Part shown: piece after piece, positions 56,301-64,000 of the stretch
How positions within the stretch are numbered: position 1 is the first letter of the stretch
How the letters are laid out: every line of letters starts with the position of its first letter
Origin: Strongylocentrotus purpuratus
Lineage: Eukaryota > Echinodermata > Echinoidea > Camarodonta > Strongylocentrotidae
Length of the DNA: 64,000 bases
Direction of reading: 5' to 3'
Assembly (NCBI RefSeq): GCF_000002235.5
Contig: NW_022145607.1
Span: 36,121,029 to 36,185,028, forward strand
Translations under genes and position numbers: made by a program
Notes under the pieces: generated by a model
What the model saw: the letters and a program-made list of their open reading frames with translations, nothing else
Databases searched by the model: none
What the model was told of the DNA's origin: nothing

Positions 56301-59300
56301 TTATGAGGCGACAGCAAGAGCTCACCAACCTCATTTTGACCGCTTGGAAGTCTGGTGGAGGAGCTCTCCCTGCCTCCACATCGAAATCAAGAACTTCATC
56401 TCATCATCAGTCCAATGGGAATTGTTCACTTCCATATTAATTAATCTAACAAAACACTCAAATACTACTACTAGACAGATAGGGCCAGACGGGAATAACG
56501 AAGATTGAATAAAGGATGAGTTAACGGAATTGGAACAAACGGAGCTGAATGAACGGATAACACGCGCGACGATGGAAATGCTATAAATATCACACGGGAA
56601 GAACGTGGTTTAAAAGAGCGCGGGTAACAATCCGGAAGTGCCGGAAGTCATGTGCCTAACATCGCGATGTTACAACTGCGAGCGGTTATACTTGCCAAAC
56701 ACGCCAAAACACGCCAAAACACGCCAAAAGATCACACTTCGTTTTGGAATGTTTGGGGCTTGGCATGTCTGCCGGTAAAGCGTAGTTGCCCTTGGTAACA
56801 TCGCGGCCAGGCTCCGGTTTGGCATTTTTTGGCGTGTTTGGATGACAGTGTAACTGCCCCTAGTTTGTGTAGAATGCTGCTTTGTGTAATTCTGTAAATA
56901 TTCTGTTTTCATTCTGTTATTGTTTTATTTGATTTTTGATCAATAAATACTTAGAGAGAGAAAAAAGATCTTCATCAAAGGTTAGTTTAAATTGAACTGG
57001 TTATATTGTTCAAAATATCGCACCGTATCGTATATACCATGGAGTAATCTTGATATCTTTTAGCGCTTACAGACTTCGGTGGAAAGCGCTTTATAAGTAA
57101 CGTTTTTATTATTATTATAATTATTATTATCTTTTTTTTTCTGTTTTAGTTGAAGGAAGTTGAGAAGGCTTATAGCATTCTTGGTGATCCATCTAAGCGA
57201 GCGATGTATGATAAACATGGATCGGTGAAATGGTGGGCGAAGATACAAAAACCATTCTCACCTGAAGCTATGGACAAACAAGGTCCCGTCATGAAGGTAA
57301 TTCATTCATAATTAAGAAATTATTTAATTCATTTTCATTTTCTTCCGTCATTTCTTCATTTGACAAATTTCTATTCATTTTCTTTTTCTTTTTTCATTTA
57401 TTCATTTGACAAATGTACGTTTGACATGAATATTGTTTGACTCACATAATAAATGAACAATAAATCTTTGTGACTCAGATATTCCAATGAGCAGAAATAG
57501 AATTAGAAATAGAATAGAAATAGAATTGTCGTTCTTGTTGTTGGTTGTATTTTTGGCGATCCGTCGAATTTGGCTATTTACGCTTAGTCTTTTTTCAGTC
57601 GAGGTATAGTTGACAAGAAGTCTGTTGATGGCAGAATAACACATCCTACATAATGTTGAATTTGGTTATGGCTTGTTTCATTTCCATTAGCCAAGTACTT
57701 ATTCCTATTTATATATCGATTAAATGACGAAGTCTCTACCATTATAGACCTCATAATGCATGCACATTATTATATATAGCAAATGCAGCTATTAAACTGC
57801 ATTTAAGTACATGTTGTATATCAAAATAACTCTGATGAACGAGAAAGAAAGTAATCAATGACAATTATTATGTGCAAATCATAATGGACTTATTCATAAT
57901 TTCCCTTTATCTCCGTTTCGGTCTTACCTTTTTTTTCTTCTCAAATGAATCGCGATTCATTTTCAGGATATAAGCCTATATATAATTATGAAACAGGGCA
58001 TGCATTTATCGTATGTAAGGTGTTGATTAAATTTTATGAGCACCATGCATTCTAGCTCTCATAAGAACAGGTACTGCCATGTCTATGTCGTTGCTTTACT
58101 GTCTCTAATTCCCCAGTTAAAGATGTCAAAGTATTTCCTCTTATTTGCACTGTCTGTCTCCCTTTCACTCTCTTTATTGACTTTTATTCCTTGGATGTAT
58201 TCTTCTTTATCTCCTTCGTACGATTCTATTCTTATTCCAATCCTTCTCTTTCTCTGGCTCCATTCAAGCATGATCACTCTCTTCTCCTCTTAAACCATTT
58301 ATACGATTTCTCTTTTATACCATGCACTCCCCTCATATATCATTGCGCTGTCCACATCATGCAATCAGTTACTTTCTCTTTTTGTAGTTTCTAAAATGGG
58401 CCTAATCCCACAGCCAATCGCACACTCTATGCTATCTAACTATATGATCCGATTTTGAAAGAATTTGCAATAGCATTCAATATGGACATTCAGATTTCTC
58501 AATGATCTGAATAGTCATACAATAAATGAAATTAAAATGTCTATTGATTTCACGCTTCCGTGGAGGAAAAAAAGCTAAATCGGATCAGAATCTGAGTGAA
58601 GCCATACCAGTAGACAAGTGCAATTTCTACGATTTATACGATTTGAGGCCGTGTCGGCTTTTATGCTGACCAAAAGAATTAAATGCCCTAAAATTCATGT
58701 TATTAGTATTTTAATGATTATTCGGAACCTAAATCATGAAGATCATATTTGATCAGGTTTTCTTATCTAATATACTTGCAAGTTCTTCGAAAACCGGATC
58801 GCAGGAACATCGTATAGTTTGCGGTGGGCTTACGAATTGGCGCATTTGGCGCGTTTCTAAATAACTATAGCTGAATCACTTTTATTTAGACGTTATTATC
58901 ACAAGTTCTCTAAAAACGTTACAGTGATTACGCTTGTGGGACTGGCCAATCAAATTGTAACAAAATAATAATTCATTGCTTAATATACTTTTGTCATACA
59001 AACGAATAGGTCACTGGACATAACGAGTGGAGGGGAATTCCCCTTCCTCTGTTCTACTTTAAAACAAAAATTATGTCTCTCTCAGCGACCGCGACATTCC
59101 TGCCACTTCATTGTTGTGCTCTGCGTTATCCTCTTATGCTTTCGATTTACCTTTTCTCACAATTTCTCTGTCTATATCCAACTATATTGATTGCTCCCCT
59201 CTCTATTACAATGTCAGATAAAGTTGAGTTCCGGTCCTGCGATTGCATTGTGAAAGAAACGGTGCGGAATTTGAACAGAAAAAAGTTGATCATGTAGCAT

Positions 59301-61736
59301 TATATACTAGTATTGGTACTGCAAGGTTCTGGAATCATCAAAATGATAAGAATTTTGGCCCAGTCTTGGTGAAAATATCAAGCACTGTACACAGAAAGAT
59401 GAACTATGGGACTACACAAAAATGTGGCATGATGCATGGTCTTCATTTTAAGCTGTTACTTGTCATATTTATAATAATAACGAAGGCATTTGAAGAGCCA
59501 TGCTTTTCCGGGAACCTTTTTCTCTGATGTTCTTCCACACATGCATAATAACAATGACAGCGCTCACAAATTATTTTTCACCTGTCCCTAGAACTCAACC
59601 TTCTCTTTAAGTCAATGGTATAGACTTTCATCCTCTTTCCTATCATGTTTATCACATATTTTCGCTACTTTTAGGTGAATATTTCCTTCTAATCTGCTTT
59701 TATTCTTATAATCCTTTTAATCCACCAGACGTTATATTATCAGACGTCCTTCAAAAGTCATGCCACACGATTTGCTTGTGAGAGTAGACATAATAGGCCC
59801 GAATTCACGAAGGAGGTTTGTCGACAAACCTTGGTCTGAAACCGTCGAAACGCGTCATAATTATGACGCCGCAATAAACCTAGGTTTGTCGACAAACCTC
59901 CTTTGTGAATTCGGGCCGTTAAGTCTGATTCATTGTTAAATAATTACCAACAAATAGATCCCTCTGCATGCCGAGGGGAGCCGGGGACCCCCATTTTCTT
60001 CATTTCTTTTCACTCTTTGAGTTTACGACTTCTGAATTCCTTTCGCCTAGCTTTTGTTTCTATTGTATCCTCTTTTCTCTCCCTGACTCACCTTCGATTC
60101 TCCCTTGCTTGCACCCCTATTTATCCGTCTATCTATACAATTGATTTTTTTTTCTCCGTTCTTACAGGGTAATTCTTCGCCTTTTGCCATTGCATTTCTC
60201 CTTCTTGCGAAATCTCTCATACCACTTCCCTCTCTTGTTATTTTCTCATTCCCTTCAAACATATTTCCCATTCCAAAAACGTTTAAAAATATCTTCCTCT
60301 TTTTTTGTTTGTTACTTATCACCCAGTTTATGAATACAATTAGAATGAGTGTGACACCCGAAATATGTTTAGATACGTCGTCATACTTCATAAAATAGGG
60401 ACTTTTAGATTCGCATGAAGACAATAGGTCTATGCTACGATCGACGTCCTTTTAATGCACTGCCTTGAATAGACGTCACACGTATCAGTCCACGCAAATC
60501 TAAAAGTCCCTAATAGCTGATGTTGAGTTCTGATCATGTGGTTTCATTGTGAAAGAAACTATATGGAATTATTTGGGAAAGGTTGATTTTGTATGATTAT
60601 TATACTGTGATGTTTTTGAATCATCAAAATGCATAAGAAATTAATTGTACTGGCTGAAATCACTTTCACTGCACACAGAAATGAGTCTAAGGGACGTAGT
60701 AGTTTGGTTTCCACTTTTGAGCGATTTCTTTAAGGGCATTTAAAGAGACAGTATCCTTTAATTTCAGCACACATATTTTGTTTACTGTGGACATACAAAA
60801 GAATAAGATAGCTTGCAACCATTTACTCAACCTTCTCTTTACTTAAAAGTACTACAATAATTAGTGCTGTCATAAACAAGTTAAACTGCTCCATGAATAC
60901 ATTCAGTTGATAAATATATCCTTCAAAGCAACTAAACGTTTTCAACCACTTTCCCAATCCTACAGGGTCTATTGACATTCTGTTTCACTACGACTTGTTG
61001 TTGTTTCTGCTACTGCTGCCATCACTGTTGTGGCACATGCCAATCTCCTACATGCGACCACGACGACGATGAGATCTACATCAGGACGAATTTTCCAGAG
61101 TACCTCACGCAAGGCTCGACCTCATCTACTTTCTTCCGAAGACGTCAACATAAGGAAATAAAGCAAGCCGCGAGGAGGAGAAGACGAGATAATCTGTTCG
61201 CGAAGAGGGGTCAGCAGAAGTCGGAAGATAACAGTGAACAAGACGAACAAGAATGCGAGGTAAAAGGTGACGACGCGAATGAGAAGACAGACGGTAACGA
61301 CAATCCGATCAAGAGAACAAATAGGTCACTTATTAGTAAGGACAGTGGGTATGATCTCGGAGTAGATAACAATGGATATGTCAATGATCTGGATGGTGTA
61401 AGTATTAATGATAGTGAGGGTTTCGGTGAAGAAATCGAATTAGATCAAGCTTCGATTGAGGTACACGAGATAGAGAATCAAGGCAACTCAGTCGACCAAG
61501 GGAATTCTCCTAGTTCGGATACTTCGAATGATCTCAAGGAGAGTAACCTAGATGAGATAGAGAATCAAGAAAACTCAGAGCAAGAGAATTCTTCTAGCTC
61601 AGAAACTTCGAATGATCTCACGGAGAGTAACGTAGATGAGATAGAGAATCAAGAAAACTCAGACCAAGAGAATTCTCCTAGTCCTAGCTCAGATATTTCG
61701 AATGATGTCAAGGATTGTAGCTTAGATTGTTTATGA
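48882..61736 (+). CDS. Cysteine-string (DNAJC5-like) J protein without HPD motif, whole gene
   Basis: Five coding exons in consistent phase (29+73+39+147+771 nt) give 352 aa. DNAJC5 proteins are Hsp70 co-chaperones anchored to vesicles by palmitoylated cysteines. The J domain is at residues 10-86: SLYVSLGVTQNASQDDIKSA (helices I-II), LHIKYTKTGAKRK, then EVEKAYSILGDPSKRAMYDK (helices III-IV). The HPD loop that triggers Hsp70 ATPase is absent: KYHPD of relatives is KYTKT here. Then WWAK, a proline-containing linker, GLLTF and an 11-Cys string (CFTTTCCCFCYCCHHCCGTC) at about 98-125, matching the WWAK…GLLTCCYCCCC order of DNAJC5. The tail (about 230 aa against about 80 in human DNAJC5) is charged and ends in three 28-residue repeats. 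The start exon is the least certain part. Confidence 0.8.
49130..49450. repeat. 32-bp tandem repeat ATCTTATTTTGTATATCATC
   Basis: About nine units of ATCTTATTTTGTATATCATC followed by TCGCTATGTAAT, the last two with TAACGGGGTAATGTCTTAG variants. In the first intron of the cysteine-string gene. Confidence 0.9.
50141..50464. mobile_element. Inverted-repeat element (CCAGTTCACGGTT)
   Basis: Left AATAAGCCAGTTCACGGTTG; right, reversed, AATAGACCAGTTCACGGTTA. GTCATTGCAG also recurs near both ends. About 324 bp; no transposase. Confidence 0.75.
50960..51840 (+). mobile_element. L1/Tx1-like LINE, decayed 3' fragment
   Basis: Fragments in different frames: DDKGKPLTCEQYEQFCWKLN, KWERYLDLTPECQRMRKYHR, GLRYFQYKIVNRILYLNKQL, then KVCSFCKKELEDIVHFFYNC (zinc-knuckle of the zf-RVT type). 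This order is usual for the C-terminus of L1/Tx1 LINE proteins. It ends near AATAAAGACTTCCTTTCATT. Confidence 0.75.
52068..52254 (+). CDS. Possible terminal exon of unknown gene or alternative isoform
   Basis: Acceptor ACTTTTTCAG, 62 open codons (LLPATLNKIHERLGIRDMLS, FLSKKTLKKGEGQDTTSIKS) to TGA at 52252-52254, followed by AATAAA at 52293-52298. Its phase also fits exon 1 (48882-48910), so a short alternative transcript ending here is possible. No family recognised; could be chance. Confidence 0.3.
52352..52424 (+). CDS. Cysteine-string gene exon 2
   Basis: Acceptor TTCTTCGCAG, donor GTAAGT. Encodes SVSLYVSLGVTQNASQDDIK then SAYKL: J-domain helix I and most of helix II, as in [20 protein letters not shown] of DNAJC5. 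Confidence 0.85.
53190..53412. repeat. Dispersed GA-microsatellite block, copy 1
   Basis: ATTGAATAATCAAGATGTGA, (GA)n with a G run, and GAACATTTTGACGATTTCCG also occur in the same order at 54400-54612. Confidence 0.85.
53957..53995 (+). CDS. Cysteine-string gene exon 3 (13 codons, HPD loop replaced)
   Basis: Acceptor TTCTTACAG, donor GTATGT. LHIKYTKTGAKRK. In other DNAJC5 proteins KY is followed by HPDKN; here TKTG. Tiny exon, phase 0 both ends. Confidence 0.8.
54400..54612. repeat. Dispersed GA-microsatellite block, copy 2
   Basis: See copy 1 at 53190-53412; flanking identity shows a duplicated block and not just a shared GA run. Confidence 0.85.
55633..55808 (+). mobile_element. Family 3 repeat copy
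   Basis: CTTGTAGCTACTTGCTCCCT through GGTCTAATCCCTTCTGGCCC; ends 30 bp before the next element. Confidence 0.8.
55838..56860. mobile_element. ~1-kb DNA transposon with TA flanks and a short basic ORF
   Basis: Inverted ends GGCGCATTTATACTGTCA and the complement of GGGGCAGTTACACTGTCA, with TA on both outer sides (55836-55837 and 56861-56862). Subterminal inverted ACACGCCAAAA repeats. The frame 56204-56440 (+) encodes 78 aa starting MGRLRKSSLLIGIMRIRRRR with ARFFRYFMRRQQELTNLI; a basic N-terminal fragment of a transposon protein is possible. No DDE motif, so non-autonomous. Confidence 0.7.
57050..57132 (+). mobile_element. LINE/SINE-type 3' tail upstream of exon 4
   Basis: TTAGCGCTTACAGACTTCGG, AAAGCGCTTTATAAGTAACG then (ATT)n, a common 3' end of CR1/L2-type elements. 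It stops about 18 bp before the exon 4 acceptor. Confidence 0.5.
57150..57296 (+). CDS. Cysteine-string gene exon 4
   Basis: 49 codons, phase 0; acceptor CTTTTTTTTTTCTGTTTTAG, donor GTAATT. LKEVEKAYSILGDPSKRAMY then DKHGSVKWWAKIQKPFSPEA: J-domain helices III-IV and the WWAK linker of DNAJC5 proteins. Confidence 0.92.
57297..59215. other. Intron, no recognised feature
   Basis: Part of the intron between exons 4 and 5 of the cysteine-string gene; only short A/T and CT-rich stretches are seen. Confidence 0.5.
59216..59606. mobile_element. Family 2 TTAA element, second full-length copy
   Basis: AGATAAAGTTGAGTTCCGG at the left, CCTTCTCT then TTAA at the right; the interior matches 6543-6928 (CAAGGTTCTGGAATCATCAA). 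The left TTAA reads TGTC. Confidence 0.85.
59796..59917. mobile_element. 122-bp palindromic element (GGCCCGAATTCAC), copy 1
   Basis: Ends GGCCCGAATTCACGAAGGAG and the complement CTCCTTTGTGAATTCGGGCC; internal GTTTGTCGACAAAC palindromes and a central GACGCG/ATTATGACG part. A second copy is at 63874. Confidence 0.9.
60520..60838. mobile_element. Family 2 TTAA element, diverged copy
   Basis: GATGTTGAGTTCTGATCATG at the left, CTCAACCTTCTCT at the right, with ATCATCAAAATGCATAAGAA inside; clearly older than the 59216 copy. Confidence 0.7.
60966..61736 (+). CDS. Cysteine-string gene exon 5 (Cys string and repeat tail)
   Basis: Acceptor CAATCCTACAG; 256 codons plus TGA. GLLTFCFTTTCCCFCYCCHH then CCGTCQSPTC is the membrane-anchoring string. 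After an acidic stretch (DHDDDE) and a basic patch (QAARRRRRDNLFAKRG) comes an acidic tail with three 84-bp repeats at 61467, 61551 and 61635 (DEIENQENS(E/D)QENS then SSETSNDL-ESN). The stop codon falls in the first unit of the 27-bp minisatellite that follows. Confidence 0.92.
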   Translation, partial: GLLTFCFTTTCCCFCYCCHHCCGTCQSPTCDHDDDEIYIRTNFPEYLTQGSTSSTFFRRRQHKEIKQAARRRRRDNLFAKRGQQKSEDNSEQDEQECEVKGDDANEKTDGNDNPIKRTNRSLISKDSGYDLGVDNNGYVNDLDGVSINDSEGFGEEIELDQASIEVHEIENQGNSVDQGNSPSSDTSNDLKESNLDEIENQENSEQENSSSSETSNDLTESNVDEIENQENSDQENSPSPSSDISNDVKDCSLDCL

Positions 61737-62535
61737 AATAAGATCAGTTTAGAATGTTCCAAAAATAAGATCAATTTAGAATGTTCATGAAATAAGATCA
61801 ATTCAGAATGTTCATGAAATAAAATCAGTTCAGAATGTTCATGAAATAAGATCAGTTCAGAATGTTCATGAAATAAGTTCAATTCAGAATATTCATGAAA
61901 TAAGATCAATTCAGAATGTTCATGAAATAAGATCAATTTAGAATGTTCATGAAATAAGATAAGTTCAGAATGTTCATGAAATAAGATCAATTTAGAATGT
62001 TCATGAAATAAGATCAGTTCAGAATGTTCATGAAATAAAATCAGTTCAGAATGTTCATGAAATAAGATCAGTTCAGAATGTTCATGAAATAAAATCAATT
62101 CAGAATGTTCATGAGATAAGATCAACTCAGAATGTTCATGAGATAAGATCAACTCAGAATGTTCATGAAATAAAATCAATTCAGAATGTTCATGAGATAA
62201 GATCAATTCAGAATGTTCATGAGATAAGATCAACTCAGAATGTTCATGAAATAAAATCAATTCAGAATGTTCATGAGATAAGATCAACTCAGAATGTTCA
62301 TGAAATAAGATCAATTCAGAATGTTCATGAAATAAGATCAATTTAGAATGTTCATGAAATAAGATCAACTCAGAATGTTCATGAAATAAGATCAATTCAG
62401 AATATTCATGAAATAAGATCAGTTCAGAATGTTCATGAAATAAGATCAATACAGAATGTTCATGAGATAAGATCAGTTCAGAATGTTCATGAAATAAGAT
62501 AAGTTCAGAATGTTCATAAAACAACATCAGTTCAG
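61720..62535. repeat. 27-bp minisatellite GTTCATGAAATAAGATCAAT
   Basis: About 29 to 30 copies of GTTCATGAAATAAGATCAAT plus TCAGAAT. The first unit contains the TGA of the cysteine-string CDS. The minus strand is open for 308 codons of a 9-residue repeat (HSELILFHE) because 27 is a multiple of three; I do not call this a gene. Confidence 0.92.
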
Positions 62536-62546
62536 AATTTGATGTG

Positions 62547-62780
62547 GAGGTGTCGTGGTCCAGTGGTTCATTCACTTGACCCTCAATCCAAGGGTTGACG
62601 GTTCGAATCTCAGCCCGACACTAACGTTCTTTGGCAAAACATTAATCCGCATTTGCCACTCTCCACCCAGGTGTAAATGGGTACTTGTCATTCACTGGGT
62701 AATAATAATTGCAAGAACGGAGAACATCGTTGAAGCTGATGAGGCTTCCCTGCGTAAACAAAATTATTATTATTATTAAA
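62547..62780 (+). mobile_element. tRNA-derived SINE with ATT tail
   Basis: Head GTGTCGTGGTCCAGTGG (A-box region) and GGTTCGAATC (B box); then ACTAACGTTCTTTGGCAAAA, GGTGTAAATGGGTAC and CGTTGAAGCTGATGAGG, ending in (ATT)n. The head matches the SINE at 886, but the body differs. Confidence 0.85.
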
Positions 62781-63873
62781 TCAAGAATGTGTGTGCATGT
62801 TGTTGAAGGTAAAGTCTAGATGCATGAATGTTTTGACCACATATTTGATTAAGACCACCATTTTCAGGTCATAGTCTGTAAGTTTTGTAGATCAACTTTT
62901 ATCTCCCTCCAAGAGGCAAGAAAGTGTCCAAGTGTACTAGGACTTTTCTTCACTGTCACGAACAAATGTCGTATACCATCATGTTTTGTAGTATTCATTT
63001 GCGAATGTATGTAATCATTAACATCACCCAAAGTCAATATTCATGTATATCTATAATATAGATCCAGGTGGTTGATTACTGATAGTTTCAATAGCTTTCC
63101 ATTTAGTAAACAAGTTTAATGACTAACGAATATCCTAGTATTACTGATATGAATAGAAGTGCAATCATCTTATTGTTGTACATATATTTTTGTTGGTGTC
63201 GATTCAGACAGACTTTTACTTATATCATTCATAAGCAAAGCGGTGGAATGTGAAAGCTAGTCTTAATACATGGAGATAAAACAAGCGACAGTTTGATTTT
63301 GTATGATTATTATATGTATAATGTGGTGCAAGTAACTATAAGGGTCCATTTATACATTTTGTGTTGCATCTCAAATGCTCATCTGACGCGTCAGTGTCTG
63401 GCATTCATTAAATGATTGTCATTAATTGCGGTCGATTCACTTTTTTGGTAATTTTTTTCTAGTTGTTTATGGGTTCTCAATCTCACTTCTTACTTGAATA
63501 TGCTATGTTTATTATGTCTTATACTATTTATGTATGCCTTTCTGTTTTTATATAATCTACTATGCGAGTGAACTTTCTAAATGTCACAATACAAGTTCTA
63601 AAGGGAAATTAAAGGAATGTTTTCAAATGTTTCTTGAAATGTTTGGAAATTACGGAAAATTCAATATTTATTGTATCAATATTCTAATGAATGAATTAAA
63701 TCAAAGTTCTAAAGAAGGAAAATGATGGGAAATACAATATTCCAATCAGTATATTGTATCAATATTCGAATGATAAGCAAAGTTCTCTAAAGTGGAAATA
63801 ATTTAGTGAAAATTTAGGATAAATGTGAAAAGAATAAGGAATTTACGCCATTGGATGGGCTGATGCCCATATT
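62781..63873. other. Downstream region, no gene seen
   Basis: AT-rich, with many short ATTCTAATGAATG-like repeats near 63.6-63.8 kb. May include the 3' untranslated end of the cysteine-string transcript if the minisatellite is transcribed. Confidence 0.4.
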
Positions 63874-64000
63874 GGCCCGAATTCACAAAGGAGGTTTGTC
63901 GATAAACCTAGGTTTATGTGCATCATATGACGCGTTCCAACGCGTTTTTACCGACCAAGGTTTGTAAAGACGCGTCATATGTCGCACATAAACCTAGGTT
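63874..64000. mobile_element. Palindromic element (GGCCCGAATTCAC), copy 2, cut by window end
   Basis: Left end identical in plan to 59796 (GGCCCGAATTCACAAAGGAG then GTTTGTCGATAAACC); the interior has an inverted AACCTAGGTTTATGTG(C)…CACATAAACCTAGGTT pair. Confidence 0.85.

Noticed and set aside
61649-62575. 308-codon minus-strand frame of HSELILFHE repeats
   Set aside because: It is the reverse reading of the 27-bp minisatellite; a period divisible by three leaves it open without selection.

Overview
The window is animal nuclear DNA: AT-rich, with intron-split genes and many LINEs, tRNA-derived SINEs, short inverted-repeat DNA elements and simple repeats. The ERM gene, the cysteine-string protein gene, the CR1/RTE/L1-like LINEs and the abundant ACATGT microsatellites fit a marine invertebrate, possibly an echinoderm such as a sea urchin. 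That placement is an inference and was not tested by any search.

Layout. (1) 1-6.4 kb: the 3' end of a + strand gene. A 31-codon exon (1479-1571) joins in phase to a large terminal exon (2221-3516) that encodes a Lys/Glu-rich acidic tail, followed by a long untranslated or downstream region with a tandem repeat. (2) 11.6-42.7 kb: a complete ezrin/radixin/moesin (ERM) gene on the - strand. It has thirteen coding exons (reconstructed product 576 aa) and a probable non-coding first exon. Its introns carry most of the mobile DNA, including a nearly whole CR1-like LINE (about 29-33 kb) and a 5'-truncated RTE-like LINE (34.5-35.9 kb). (3) 42.7-48.7 kb: the shared upstream region of two head-to-head genes, holding minisatellites and a foldback element. 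(4) 48.7-61.7 kb: a + strand five-exon gene for a cysteine-string (DNAJC5-like) protein. Its J domain lacks the HPD motif, and its C-terminal tail carries three 28-residue repeats that run into a 27-bp minisatellite. (5) 61.7-64 kb: minisatellite, a SINE and a short inverted-repeat element cut by the window edge.

The two well-supported genes are a membrane-actin linker (ERM) and a palmitoylated vesicle-type J protein. They are divergent neighbours, but nothing in the sequence shows a joint function. The points most worth a second look are: the HPD-less J domain; the minisatellite that grows out of the stop codon of the same gene; the triplicated decoy splice acceptors in two consecutive ERM introns; two 1-nt disturbances in ERM exons; several uncatalogued short inverted-repeat families, two of them with TTAA target sites; and a nested foldback insertion that has an empty-site paralogue within the window. 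No retrovirus-like, Polinton-like or toxin-like remnant was recognised.
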